A stretch of 64,000 nucleotides of DNA from Siphonodentalium dalli (GCA_032622095.1 CP136061.1:47871797-47935796); one strand, 5' to 3'; shown: positions 21,636 to 34,043, counted from the first letter of the stretch. Notes: generated by a model not told the origin, from the sequence alone. Numbers and translations are program-made.

Positions 21636-22426
21636 TTAAAGCCCCGGTTCCATATCCACGATTTTCCACCCCGAATGTTCCCGAATGACTCCCGAATCAT
21701 AATTTTGCAAAAAATCGTGGAGTAAGTTCGGGACGAGTCGGTACAGTGAATTTTTACCCCCGAACATGATCGGGGATATCGGTGCTATCGGGGTCGATTC
21801 GGGACGATTCTGGGCCCGCTCCCGACAGTTTTGAAATGTTCAAAACTATCGGGAACCAAGCCGAATCGCTCCCGATTTGTCAATCATCGGGAGAAATTCG
21901 GGAGCAATTCGGCACCTAATCGGGAGTAGTCGGCAGTATTCGGCAGTATTCGGGTGGATATTCTGGAGTAGTCGGCAGTATTCGGTAGCTTATTCCCGAA
22001 TTCGCCATGTGTGGCTGCTTTTATACTGAGATCCGGTGTATCTGCAAATTTCGGCATCGATTCGGGACGTTCGGCAGCAATTGAATACCAATTCGGTATT
22101 TATTCGGCATCAATTCGGTACCAGTTCGGCATTGATTCGGGGTATTCGGCAACAAGTCGGTAGTAATCTGGGTAATTCGGCAGCTACTCGCACGAAATTT
22201 CGGTATCAGTTCGGGATAATTCTTTATCATTCGGGAAGAAATTCGGAAGCATTCTGGAATACTCGGCAATGTTCGGGACGATTAAATTTTGTCATCAGTT
22301 CGGCGGCTTTTGGAATAAAACTCGTCCAGAATTCTCTCGAATGCTGCCGATTTGGTCTGGTCCCGAATTGGTGCCGAATATACTAATTCGGGACAGAAAA
22401 TCGGGAATATGGAACCGGGGCATTAA
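21636..22426. mobile_element. TTAA element with TTCGG-rich interior, copy 2
   Basis: Duplicate of 11496-12286. I see one substitution (CCCAAATTGG in copy 1, CCCGAATTGG here). Same inverted termini and TTAA sites. Confidence 0.8.
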
Positions 22427-23125
22427 AGGTTAATTCTATATTCTAAAGTATTGAGAGGGTTCTTTATCACGAAGACTCTTTTTCTGAAGGAAATAACTTA
22501 AAACATTCAAACAATAAATGTGACCGACTTTTTTCTTCGCAGGTTTCCTTGAGATTAAATGTTAATACGTATGACGTTATTTACCAAAACATATTCACGT
22601 CAGGCAGCCCACACAATTGCTATGTTTCCATACGATTTAATGTCATCACGTATGACGTTATATCTCAATTATCTTAGAGGCAAGAATACGCCAGCTAAAG
22701 GCTAATTTTCGAGTCACCGACTATTTGTTTTATAGTTCCTTGATATCAGGTTTTAATAACAATATGTGCCATAAAATATGATTAAAACACTATAGTTCAT
22801 CACCATTTGAAACGTCTGTATCAGAAGATGTCCATAGAGAAATAGAAAACAGCTTAAATCATAAAAAGATACCCCCCCCCCCGTTATGCCATGGCTCCTA
22901 GAATGCAACATAATCCAACCTAATGTATTTTCAATTGAAGGGGAATAACACTATCTTTATAATATAGAGTTATTCCCCTCCATTGAAAATAATACACTTT
23001 GGGCAACAAAACCAGATGAACCTTAAGCACAAAAACACGTCGTTAACTCAACAAAAACAACATGTTCACAGTTTATTACACCGGATAAGCTGATAATACA
23101 ATGTTAGAGAGCTTCCTATTTCCAA

Positions 23126-23153
23126 TCTCATATATATTTTGAAGACCTCTGTT

Positions 23154-23184
<31 letters not shown>

Positions 23185-23778
23185 ATGTCTGTCATTAATA
23201 CAAATCTACGATTCACGACCGATCGGGACGAAACTTGGTACGTGAGTGTAGTTTGACCAGGCGGTCGTCGTTGTCGTATTGGCGAGCCCGTGCGGCGCCC
23301 GCTTCGCGCATGCGCAGACGAGATCTCGGAAACGGATGGAGCTATCGACTTGAAATTTGCTATGTGAATGTATCTTGCCCCGGATGCGAATTTTATCGGG
23401 TCGCCGAGCCCGTGCGGCGCCCGCTTCGCGCATGCGCAGACGAGATCTCGGAAACGGGTGGATCTATCGACTTGAAATTTGCTATGTGAATGTATCTTGC
23501 CCCGGATACGAATTTTATCGGGTCGGCGAGCCCGTGCGACGCCAGCTTCGCGCATGCGCAGACCAGATCTCGGAAACGGGTGTAGCTATCGACTTGAAAT
23601 TTGGTATGCGAATGTATCTTGCCCCGGATACGAATTTTATCGGGTAGCCGAGCCCGTGCGACGCCAGCTTCGCGCATGCGCAGATCAGATCTCGGAAACG
23701 GGTAGAGCTATCGACTTGAAATTTGGTTTTTGAATAGCCCGGATGAATAGCCCGGACAACGTCGGGCTCATCGGCTAG
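23126..23778 (+). mobile_element. Helitron monomer 1, copy 2
   Basis: Duplicate of 12987-13639 with the same TC start and CTAG end. The length polymorphism lies in the TCTG tract. Confidence 0.75.
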
Positions 23779-24412
23779 TCTCATATATATTTTGAAGACC
23801 TCTGTTTGTTTGTCTGTCTGTCTGTATGTCTGTCATTAATACAAATCTACGATTCACGACCGATCGGGACGAAACTTGGTACGTGAGTGTAGTTTGACCA
23901 GGCGGTCGTCGTATTGGCGAGCCCGTGCGGCGCCCGCTTCGCGCATGCGCAGACGAGATCTCGGAAACGGATGGAGCTATCGACTTGAAATTTGCTATGT
24001 GAATGTATCTTGACCCGGATGCGAATTTTATGGGTCGCCGAGCCCGTGCGGCGCCCGCTTCGCGCATGCGCAGACGAGATCTCGGAAACGGGTGGATCTA
24101 TCGACTTGAAATTTGCTATGTGAATGTATCTTGCCCCGGATACGAATTTTATCGGGTCGGCGAGCCCGTGCGACGCCAGCTTCGCGCATGCGCAGACCAG
24201 ATCTCGGAAACGGGTGTAGCTATCGACTTGAAATTTGGTATGCGAATGTATCTTGCCCCGGATACGAATTTTATCGGGTAGCCGAGCCCGTGCGACGCCA
24301 GCTTCGCGCATGCGCAGATCAGATCTCGGAAACGGGTAGAGCTATCGACTTGAAATTTGGTTTTTGAATAGCCCGGATGAATAGCCCGGACAACGTCGGG
24401 CTCATCGGCTAG
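23779..24412 (+). mobile_element. Helitron monomer 2, copy 2
   Basis: Duplicate of 13640-14273, joined directly to monomer 1 at CTAG|TC and followed by T. Confidence 0.75.
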
Positions 24413-25092
24413 TGGTATATATACTGGCATATATGTTATATATGTGATCTGTGTGTTCGAAAATTAAGTGGGCCTTTAATGTTGATGTTTCTTTCAAATA
24501 CAGATAGCCAGTTCGGAAAAACTATATCTCTTACATGTAGTTTATTTCAGTCATCGTGTTTTCAACTTTCCATTATAAACGATAAACTGATACTGTCTTC
24601 TTGCTATTAATAACGGACATCTGGAACAATTTGGGAATTAGAAGTGGGTGTATATATGTACTATATGTGAATACTTTTTTTTTTTTTTTAAATATTTTTA
24701 TTGCGACAAAATATATAGTCTTACAAAACATAACGTTGACATTACACATGGTAGATTTGTATCAATAGAAATTCAGGAATATTGTATTGTGTAATATAAT
24801 TTAACTTGTCATTTTCCCCCCATAATTTTGGACCCGGGTGGGGAAGGGGGGGGGGGGGCAAAAGAAAAAACGACCAATGTTTTATTCACTATTCTATATA
24901 TAACGATGTATACTATAAGTTATTGTTCAAGTTTGTATTGTATATTGCTGTTATTTGGAATCAGAAAATTGGATCTCTAATATTAATTATGTTACGCCAG
25001 CAGCATATATATTTGATTGCCGAAAACCAATGTCAGGGTGTGTTGGTGCGTTACGCAGGTTTTAGGGTTGGCATGTGCAGTCACACATTAAA

Positions 25093-28000
25093 TTAAAATA
25101 GTTCTTCTAGATAAGACCATCTTTGTTTAAATTTAGTGTATTGACCTTTATTATAATAAAAAACACGCTCAGAATGGAAATATAAACTAAGTTCTTTTTT
25201 AAGTCCGGTGAGGTTTGGCATAGAGTTATTCATCTTTGATCTATAAATGTGATATCTAACAAAGATAAGAAGGAATATTATCCAAGGACTGGTATATTTT
25301 CCAGGGCGGCTGCTAAATATTGCAGTTTCACGTGTGAGTTGTAATCTAGTACTCGTATTATGAAATACCCAATTTTCGACCGTATTCCAAAAATATTGTA
25401 TGTTTGGACATTCCCAGAAAATGTGAATGATCGATTCAGTATTAGATTTACAGAAGGTACATGAGTCGTCGTCAGATATTTTCATTTTTTTCAAAAGTTG
25501 TTTTGTACCGATGATATGTGTATTTATTCGGTATTGGAACCACTTAAGTTTGGTATCGGTGACGTAAATAAATGGGCATCTATATACTTCAGTCCAGAAC
25601 TCGACATTATATGTTCGGTTCAACTTTCGTTCCCATTTACTTATTTGTTTATGGGGTGATTCAATTGGTAACATTGTTTTATACGTGGATTTAGCACTGT
25701 TCGGAGCAAGTAAATTTATTAATTGAAATGGTATATGAGGGCGCAAAACCCTGTCGCTTTTACTTAAAAATTTATCTCTTTTCTTGATTGATTTTACAAT
25801 TCCGTTAAAAGTTAGAAAGTCGATGTTTGTTTTGTGTAGAGCGTTAAATTCTTCCTGTGACAGGTACTTTCCTAAATTGTCTTGAAAATCGAATATGTAT
25901 ATAAGCTTATCAGTCATGAACAGTTTCAATCGTGGCTTCACCAGTTTTACCGTATCCTCGAATCCTACTAAAGGTGTAGTGAGGAGATCACATTGACTCA
26001 CCGGTGCTAGTTTGTCACAGTACAGAATCCAGGCATTTACTACATCTTTCCAGAAATTGTTATCAAGTGTTTTAGATTGGTTTTTTAAAATTGTAGATGA
26101 CATTAGATACCAACTATTACAAAATATACTACAAGAGTGTTCGAAAACTGTAACCCAGGAAGCCCGTTGTGTGATAGCTCGCTTAACCCATGATATCTTC
26201 ATAGAATTTATGAAAGTCTTAATATCAATCATTTTACACCCACCAGAAGCATAGTTCTGAGTGAGCAGTTTTCTACTTATTCTATCTGGACCTTGGTTCC
26301 AAATGAAACCAAAGAGCAGTTTATTTAAATTTTTTATATATTCATCTGTGGGGTTCGGTAGTGCAAGGAACAGGTGTACTAATTTTGAAATAGCTAGCGA
26401 TTTGACAACAGTTATTTTACCGAGAACAGTTAGGTTACGTTTACTCCACATTGCCAGTATGTTCTTTAATTGCATAAGCCCGTTTGTAAAATTTATGTCA
26501 ATCATACGTTTAGTGTCATGATGAAATTCTATACCAAGTATTTTAAAGGTTTCTGGATTCCAGTTTAATTTCCATCGGTCACATATCTGTTCCGTGCTGT
26601 CTGCCTTTGTACCAATCCACACTGCGTGTGTTTTGTCATAGTTAATTTTTAGACACGATACATATTTATAGTTATCAAGTACTTTCATAGCTGCTTCTAG
26701 AGACTCTGGTGACCCATCGAGGAAAAGAGATGTATCATCGGCATATTGCGACATTCTTATATTCTTATTACCAACATTGATACCATTTATGTTTTTTGAG
26801 AATCGTACCATAATACCAAGAATTTCTGCACATAATAAAAAAATATATGGGGATATTGGATCGCCTTGTCTACATCCTCTCTCTAAGTTGAAAAAGTCTG
26901 ATATTTGCCCATTTAAATTTATACATGATGAAGTATCACAATATAAAGTCTTTATATAATCGATAAATGGTTGACTAAAATTAAAGTATTTTAGTACACT
27001 GTATATAAATTTCCAGGATATCGAATCAAATGCTTTTTCAAAATCTATCAATAGCAAGAGTCCCGGTATTTTATTTTGCTTTGTATGTAGCATCATGTCC
27101 ATCACTAGTCGAATATTCTCCCCAATATACCGTCCAGATATAAATCCGGTTTGATCTGAATGTATTAGAAATGGTAGAACTTGTTTTAATCTTTCAGATA
27201 GGACTCCTGTAAGAATTTTATATGTCACATTTAATAAGGATATTGGTCTCCAGTTTTTAAGAAATTGTCGTGGTTTGTTGTCTTTGGGGAGGAGTGTTAC
27301 TATTCCCTGCCTCTGTGTAACAGATAGTTTTCCAACTTTCATGCCGTAGTTAAGTGATCTGACCAGGTAGGTTCCAACATCTCGCCAGAAGAATTTAAAA
27401 AACTCTACAGAATATCCATCGTTTCCAGGGCATTTATTATTTTTCATTTTTTTCAAGTAATTTAGCGCTTCGCTGTAACTAATTTCTCCTTCCAAACATC
27501 GACCAGTCTCTAGCGTTAATTTATTTATTTCAACTTTGTCATTTATATCACACACGTTAGTTATTAAGTTATCAATGTTTAAGGAATGTGTTTCTGCATC
27601 TTGGTTTTTATAAAGACGTTTATAGAAATGGTTTGTCTCTTGAAGGATTTCATGTTGTTCATATATCATGTCTCCGTTATCTGCCTGTAATTTTTGGATG
27701 GTTTTAGACGTAAAATTTCGTTTTTCTAAATTTAAGAAATATTTACTTGGCTTCTCCCCGTCACCAATCCATCTAGCACGTGATCTAACAAATATTCCAT
27801 TTAGTTTTTCTTCTCGTAATGCTTCTAATTCACGTTTAAGCTTCTCCATTTCTAAACTTTCTTTTTCCGTTGTAATTTTCTCTAGATTTGTTATTTGTTC
27901 AATTAATTTAGTCTCTTTACATTTTCTTAGTTTAGATAAATGAGAGCAAAAAGGTATGGAAGCGCCCCTTATTTCCATCAAGAGAGTTTCGAAAAATAAT

Positions 28001-28887
28001 TGGTCATCAATGTTAAATTCAGCATTATTCATATTTAAATTACCATTACCCGTCCATCCACTTTTCAAGTATTGTTTAACAACTCTATTTATGGTATCCT
28101 TTACTAGTTCTATATAATCTTTGTTTTTTAGTAATGAGTTATTAAATTTCCAGAAGCCCCTACCCCTTTCAAAATTATTAAATGTCAATTGTAACGATAT
28201 CGCAGAGTGATCTGTTTTATATCCAGGGTGTGTATCGCAGTTTTCTACTGTTGGTATCAGGTCTCGAGAGATTAGGAAAAAGTCCAAACGTGCGTGTTTG
28301 GATGGGTTGGTCCGACGCCATGTGTATCTGCGTTCCTTTGGGTTATTGTATCTCCAAATATCGACTAAATCTAGCTTCTGTATCATGTGAAGTACTTCAT
28401 CACGTGCATTAGGATTATTTATAGCTTTATAATTTAAAAGGTCGAGGTCTGGGTCCAGGACTAAATTGAAATCCCCACATATGACTATGGTGCCATCTGT
28501 TATTTGCTCAAGACTTTCTCTAATTGATTTATAAAAGGAGGGATCATCAGTATTTGGACCATAAATATTAACTAGCGTCATTAATTGGTTTTCAACTTCT
28601 GCACGAATTATAAGGAGGTTACCTTCCTGGTCAGTTTTCGTATCTAACAGTTTGAAACTAAAGTTATTGTTTATTAGAATTGTAACTCCTCTCGACGAGC
28701 CTGTATGTGAACTAAAAGCGACCTCATATCCCCATTCTGTCCTAATTCTTTGCTCATTTGCTGTTGTAAAATGGACATCCTGTAAACAATATATCCCATA
28801 TTTTTTCTCTCTTATGTAGTTAAAAACATCTCTGCGTTTCTTTGGGTCACCGAGGCCTCTACAGTTCATCGACATAATACTAACCAT
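25093..28887 (-). CDS. LINE ORF2: APE endonuclease and reverse transcriptase
   Basis: A 1264-residue frame without interruption. Residues 1-235 are an APE-type endonuclease: SMNCRGLG near 6-13, LQDVHF near 35-40 (Asp where many LINEs have Glu), ICGDFN at 136-141, and KTDHSAIS at 224-231. A long basic helical linker follows (EKITTEKESLEMEKLKRELE near 330). The RT domain has LPKDNKPRQFLKNWRPIS, LIDFEKAFDSISW, GCRQGDPISPYIF and QYADDTSLF (YADD near residue 714). The C-terminus has a Cys/His cluster CTFCKS..HIFWEC near residue 1142. Layout and length fit the L1/Tx1 group. It nicks target DNA and copies its own RNA at the nick. The short plus-strand frames here are shadows. Confidence 0.95.
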   Translation of the reverse strand: MVSIMSMNCRGLGDPKKRRDVFNYIREKKYGIYCLQDVHFTTANEQRIRTEWGYEVAFSSHTGSSRGVTILINNNFSFKLLDTKTDQEGNLLIIRAEVENQLMTLVNIYGPNTDDPSFYKSIRESLEQITDGTIVICGDFNLVLDPDLDLLNYKAINNPNARDEVLHMIQKLDLVDIWRYNNPKERRYTWRRTNPSKHARLDFFLISRDLIPTVENCDTHPGYKTDHSAISLQLTFNNFERGRGFWKFNNSLLKNKDYIELVKDTINRVVKQYLKSGWTGNGNLNMNNAEFNIDDQLFFETLLMEIRGASIPFCSHLSKLRKCKETKLIEQITNLEKITTEKESLEMEKLKRELEALREEKLNGIFVRSRARWIGDGEKPSKYFLNLEKRNFTSKTIQKLQADNGDMIYEQHEILQETNHFYKRLYKNQDAETHSLNIDNLITNVCDINDKVEINKLTLETGRCLEGEISYSEALNYLKKMKNNKCPGNDGYSVEFFKFFWRDVGTYLVRSLNYGMKVGKLSVTQRQGIVTLLPKDNKPRQFLKNWRPISLLNVTYKILTGVLSERLKQVLPFLIHSDQTGFISGRYIGENIRLVMDMMLHTKQNKIPGLLLLIDFEKAFDSISWKFIYSVLKYFNFSQPFIDYIKTLYCDTSSCINLNGQISDFFNLERGCRQGDPISPYIFLLCAEILGIMVRFSKNINGINVGNKNIRMSQYADDTSLFLDGSPESLEAAMKVLDNYKYVSCLKINYDKTHAVWIGTKADSTEQICDRWKLNWNPETFKILGIEFHHDTKRMIDINFTNGLMQLKNILAMWSKRNLTVLGKITVVKSLAISKLVHLFLALPNPTDEYIKNLNKLLFGFIWNQGPDRISRKLLTQNYASGGCKMIDIKTFINSMKISWVKRAITQRASWVTVFEHSCSIFCNSWYLMSSTILKNQSKTLDNNFWKDVVNAWILYCDKLAPVSQCDLLTTPLVGFEDTVKLVKPRLKLFMTDKLIYIFDFQDNLGKYLSQEEFNALHKTNIDFLTFNGIVKSIKKRDKFLSKSDRVLRPHIPFQLINLLAPNSAKSTYKTMLPIESPHKQISKWERKLNRTYNVEFWTEVYRCPFIYVTDTKLKWFQYRINTHIIGTKQLLKKMKISDDDSCTFCKSNTESIIHIFWECPNIQYFWNTVENWVFHNTSTRLQLTRETAIFSSRPGKYTSPWIIFLLIFVRYHIYRSKMNNSMPNLTGLKKELSLYFHSERVFYYNKGQYTKFKQRWSYLEELF

Positions 28888-29999
28888 ATGCGAATATTAA
28901 TGAATATACTAATATGAATCCGAATATACAGCATATACATATACAACGATCAGTAATTTCCATCAATTTAAATAAAAAATCAGTCGTGCATTGAAGGGGG
29001 AGGGTTGGGGAGTGGACATTAAATATAATTGACCTTCCAATCATAATCATGATGGGCATGGTAAATGCAGTTTTCAACCATCGCCCAAAAAAGGTATTAT
29101 CAACTTGAAAATAAAAATCCATAATTTATGCAAATTAAAATACTTCACATGTACACAAGACTTTGTGTGGGTCCATGCAGGCTGTCCCATCCCACAATTA
29201 TATATTGAGATGTTAGCAAAGAGTTATCCCGCATGGAACACGATCAGGCGTGTTTGTCTCGCAGTAGTCACATGCTTTGAAATGTTACAATCATTGTAGA
29301 GTTATACCGCTTGGATTATGATCAGAGCTGTATTTATCCGAACAAAATTTGTTGCAGTCAACATTGCGGGCACACTCGTGATACCATAGTCCCGACCCAC
29401 TTAGTCATGTGTACATGTGATTGTATCCAAACCTTACCTAGGTACATTTCTTTAAAAGCATATAATGGAAATATAACGTCAGGTAGTCTGAATATGTTGA
29501 AGAAACTCAGAAGCGGACTTAAAGCAACATAATCAATTTGTGGATTTAAAAAATGAGGTTTGATTGAGATTTATCTTTTGTATATTTTATCATGTAATTT
29601 TTTAAAGAACAAGTAACTAAAAACAAATGTATAATGTATATTGCGTTACATAACACATTTACCTGAGTAATTTTAGTAAAAATACATTTAAAGCCAGCAA
29701 CTACAGTGGACTAATGAATTAAATATTATGTATATATTTATACCATGTTCTAAGTGCTGGATAATAAACCTATTGGGTTAACCTGGTGTTCGTTGTTTAG
29801 CATATACTAATATATTCATTTTGGTATAAGGAACACATAATAGACTATGTTGCTTCAGGTGTACTTTATACATCATCAAAAATATAAAGGAAAAATACAT
29901 TTCTTTTTGAAATCTCACTATTTGTATGAACCTAAGTTAATTTCTCACCATATATATTTATAATAAATCAATGTTTGGATGTTTTCACGTTTAGAAAAG
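28888..29999 (-). other. Long spacer between LINE ORF1 and ORF2
   Basis: About 1.1 kb of A+T-rich sequence within the LINE with no frame above about 80 codons. LINE ORFs usually overlap or lie close together, so this length is odd. It may hold a nested insertion, an unrecognised small ORF, or an internal promoter for ORF2. I see no target duplication that would define a nested element. Confidence 0.6.
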
Positions 30000-30875
30000 T
30001 CATTTCTTGACGAAGTATTTTCTGATAGTGGTGTCTATGCTCTCTGTGATGTCAAACTTGACACGTTCACCAGTCTTCAGTTTCCCCCAAATGAATCCAT
30101 TCCTGTGGTATGCAAGCTGTATTTTCTCATGATTAAAAAGCCTGTTCATAAGTTGGATGTTATCTTTAGTAACATCGTCTCTGACCTTCAATGGTTTCTT
30201 TGAGTTGTCTTGTGCCAAGTATGATGAGTTCTTTCTCTGCTCAAATACCATGTTCCTTGTGTCGGGTCTAGCGAACTTTACGATACATGGTTTTGGTGAA
30301 CCCCTGGCAGGTAGCCTGTGAGCAGCAAGAATATCTAATTCAGAAATACGGACATTGGATTGACTACCATTTACTGAATCACATATCTTTTTTTTCAAGT
30401 TTTCGTTATCAGTCTCCTCTAAATCCAAAATACGTATGTTGGTCTTTCTGGAGTACTGCTCGCCTCTGTTTACTTTCGAAATCAATACTTGTATCTCATC
30501 CTTCATGACCATGTTCTCACTGCGGTAGTGTTCAACCTCTTCATTCAGTAAGCTGTTTTCATGCTCCCACTTTTCAAACTTGCTGTCCATGCTTGCTGTA
30601 TGAAATTCCAGCGTCTCGTTTACATCTTTCATAATCTCTTTTTTGAAAATTTCCATGTGGGCCTTTATATCTTTCTCGACTAGGGATTTCATATCTTCTT
30701 TGGTTGGCATTTCCGACAGACGCTTCATTATCTCGGTCAGTACCGATTCGGATGGCTCCGCTGTATCGGATCCTGGCCGTTCTCTCTTTGCATCTGGTTT
30801 CTTCGATTCTGATTTCTTTTCTCCCTTCTTGTCCGACTTTTTAGGAAGCGCCCCTGCTGTATTCGGGTCAGCCAT
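30000..30875 (-). CDS. LINE ORF1: RNA-binding coiled-coil protein
   Basis: 291 residues. The N-terminus (about 1-45) is rich in K, D, E and S. A predicted coiled coil covers about residues 60-140 (heptad-like KFEKWEHENSLLNEEVEHY then RSENMVMKDEIQVL). It is followed by RKTNIRILDLEE and a segment with AAHRLPARGSPKPCIVKFAR, which match the RRM of L1-type ORF1 proteins. A C-terminal domain follows (KPLKVRDDVTKDN.., NGFIWGKLKTGERVKFDI). Such proteins trimerise and package the LINE RNA with ORF2. The ATG is preceded by the 5' UTR and is the first in the frame. Assignment rests on arrangement and motifs, not a search. Confidence 0.85.
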   Translation of the reverse strand: MADPNTAGALPKKSDKKGEKKSESKKPDAKRERPGSDTAEPSESVLTEIMKRLSEMPTKEDMKSLVEKDIKAHMEIFKKEIMKDVNETLEFHTASMDSKFEKWEHENSLLNEEVEHYRSENMVMKDEIQVLISKVNRGEQYSRKTNIRILDLEETDNENLKKKICDSVNGSQSNVRISELDILAAHRLPARGSPKPCIVKFARPDTRNMVFEQRKNSSYLAQDNSKKPLKVRDDVTKDNIQLMNRLFNHEKIQLAYHRNGFIWGKLKTGERVKFDITESIDTTIRKYFVKK

Positions 30876-32690
30876 TGTTTATGTATTGTATGTGTCACCA
30901 CGAGTCCGACGGGATTAGCAATGATTGGCGAAGTCGACGGTCAGAATATACCGTTATAAATTGTTATCGAACCAGCCGGGTGTGCTATTCGCTTGATTGC
31001 CTCTTGTGCGCACGGGTAAACAGTATTCACAATAGGTATCGAAAACAGGGAACGTACCGTATATCCTTTGCAAAATCCATTAACACTGTCCTTTTCATTT
31101 ACACATTTGGCAACAACACATCACGGAAACACTTTTACACTCTGTGAACTACTCCTAAACGAATTCCATTGGAAATTATCAGCTTTCTGGGCGATAGATG
31201 ATGGGTGAGAGTTTATTTACATCCTACCTCATTCACGATACAACCGGAAGTCCTATATGTGAATACTAGCGTATTAGTATTTTTCATTACTCGTGTGTTT
31301 TTTTGTGGTGGGGTGCAAATTTTCATTAATTTCTGGTTAAATACGCCCAGAATAGAAAACCTTCGGAATAGCGAACCTTCGGAATAATGAACCTTCGGAA
31401 TAATGAACCTTCGGAATAGCGAACCTTCGGAATAATGAACCTTCGGAATAGAGAACCCTACCCCATAATTATTATGTTTTTTCTGATGTGTATCCAAACT
31501 GCCAGGAATAGCCATTTTCAATACTATGGCTTTGTCGCCATTCGTTGAAATTATAAAATATAAACCCAAAGGTAGCACAAATCAAATTTAGAGAAAATAA
31601 CGTCACATTTTCTCAGTTTGCCCAACCAGCATGCATCAAAGCAATTCAGCAGGACCCACCAGCATAATATATAGCAAATTAGCAGGACCACTTGACCAGG
31701 GGTGATAACCTTTTTCAGGATCACTTGACATGGATGTTTTGATAACCGGAAAGTGATGACGGTTTAATTAAATGAATGATGAAGATTGTGACTCGCTTTA
31801 ATGTGTTAACCGTTACCCCTCCCCAATCCCTAGTGGCGCAGTTGGTATTGTGCATATCGCATTAGGGCATCATTAGCCGGCCATCGATTGATTATTTGTT
31901 ATCTATATATAGGCAGAGTGACAATTTGTGCATGTATATCTGGGCAGGTTTGTCAGTTGATTGCTGTGTTTTAGGACAAATTGGAGTGATTTCCATGCGA
32001 AACTAACCCTGGCTATGTGCGGTCTTTCCTCCTCCCATAGAACCGACAGCGTCGTGATATGGCGTAATAATTAAACTAAATATAGCGACCGAAACGACGA
32101 TAGACCACAATATATCTAGATCATGCCATGAATCTCTACTCAGTCAAACGCCCGCACAGATCATATTCCACCAGCACAACACCTGGGAACTTCTTGAAGG
32201 TTTGACAGGGAACCGCATAAAGTCGAAAAAATAACACGGGGAATGTAATCTTTGTTATTATCTGTTCCTTAATAATGAACTTCACTGCAGGTGAAGGTCC
32301 CAACTCGAAATTGCATGATTTTCTGTGACTTTTGTGAGCCGATATCGCAATAAACATTGATTTTAACTACCCAGGAGAAATTCCATAATTGTAAGAGACG
32401 CAAAGCAACATCGCCCACAAGGTCACTTAAATCGTGAAATGTCGAGTTGGGACCTTCACCTATACAGTGAAGTACATTACTAAAGACATATTATGTACTT
32501 GTTCGGGTGCATGAAACTGATAAGTTAGTATTCAGGTGCTATGCCAACTGGAGGAATGTAACATTCTACTAACACCACCGAATGTATCAAGCAAATCGAC
32601 CGTATACCACTCCATAAAAAAACATTGTCTGAACTACGCTAAATTGTAAATATTTACTACTCGAATCGGGACCCTTCTATCGAAAACGAT

Positions 32691-33632
32691 ATTGGACAAT
32701 AAGGCCCCTCCCTACATAACGAAACTTTTGCCTCTTACCGTTGGGGAATCATGTAGATACCCAATTAGAAATCCGTTACGATACGTCAACTATTCCACGA
32801 ACACAACTCACTTTAAATCAAGTTTCCTCCCAACTATGATTGCTGAATGGAATGTATCGTGCAAAATAACAACTGATGCAAAAAAACTCACAGACCCCAC
32901 ATCAGAACCAACTAAGGACGAAATACTTGCTAATATGTATAATAATTTACGCATAGAAGAGACATCAATAAGACCCCCTTCTTACTACAATGTCGGGAGG
33001 AGACATCAAATATTTTGCAATGTAGGCTCCGAAACAACTGCAGTGATCTCAACTTCGATAAATTTAAAAATTACATATCCTCAAGCCCGTGTTGCTCCTG
33101 CGGTAACCAATGTGAAGACGCAAGCCATTTTTTCTTCGAATGTCCTTTCTACACAGAAGCAAGGAACCGTATGTGGACACGACTAGATGAGCATAAAGTG
33201 GTCATCACCAGTATTAAAGATATTCTCTTTGGCATACCCGAAATTAGTGACACCTTGAACAGGCGATTATTCGAGACAGTACATCATTCATCATTTCCAC
33301 AGACCGATTTCAGTAATCATTATTCCATTGACTCCGCCCACTGCCACAGCCACAACTACAACCTACATGTGTTTGATTGGGAGCCGGTTCCCCTATGTAT
33401 ACATAGCCGATCACATGGGACACCGTCTCTCACACAAATAACAACAAAACTTTCATTCCTGCAAAACCATCGACTTGAATTCATCAGCAGCTGAACGCCA
33501 GGGGAGAGGAGCTTCACTAAGTTTCGTAACTTGTGCTCCGATCCCCTGTGCACCCACAACATCATCCATATATTCTGTTTGTAAATTATTCCATGTATTT
33601 GTGGGTCACAATAAATATGTTCAAACAAACAG
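32691..33632 (+). pseudogene. 5'-truncated LINE insertion, duplicate copy, frameshifted
   Basis: Copy 2 of 15961-16902. A single-base loss near 33003 breaks the frame that is open in copy 1, so the region shows two overlapping frames (32692-33186 and 33015-33494). It could be a real mutation after duplication or a base-calling error. Confidence 0.7.
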
Positions 33633-34043
33633 AAAACGATTTCGCCATCGGCAGTCACTGCATGTTATTAATATATAAGAATGACGATGTGTGTTGTCAA
33701 TTTAGATAGAATATTTGCAAAAATAAATACCTTGAACAGGATTATTCTCCATTTCTATTTGATCACCCTACCGGAGTGTTTCACATCACTCTATAAGGAA
33801 CATTTCTGACTGAGAAATTTGTACCCCTCGTTATTTTTTCGACTTATTTAGTTTCCCTGTCAAAACTTAGCCCAAGTAGTGATTCATGGCATGATATACA
33901 ATATATGAAACTAATAGCATATATGTTAACGAAATTCTAGTTTATAATGCATACAGAGGCATAGAATAATATTTTTAATCTCTAGTGATATATGATGGCA
34001 GGTCAATGGAAATAACGTATTATTGTAATACAAAAATAAAATA

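Larger units (their letters stand above)
22695..24479. mobile_element. TTAA element, AGGCCC family, with Helitron dimer, copy 2
   Basis: Duplicate of 12555-14340. Differs in the C run near 22873 (one base shorter) and in the TCTG tract, which here contains a TGTATG interruption. Confidence 0.75.
24676..31252 (-). mobile_element. Full-length Tx1/L1-like LINE
   Basis: The element interrupts the duplicated block and is flanked by a 15-bp target duplication CTATATGTGAATACT (24661-24675 and 31253-31267). Copy 1 has this sequence once, uninterrupted, at about 14523-14537, giving a natural empty site. On the minus strand the order is 5' UTR (30876-31252), ORF1 (30000-30875), a spacer (28888-29999), ORF2 (25093-28887), 3' UTR (24676-25092) and a poly(A) tail. 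The tail appears as the T run from 24675. An AATAAA signal lies at 24697-24702, about 10 nt before the tail. Both ORFs are intact, so the copy is young and may be competent. Confidence 0.92.
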
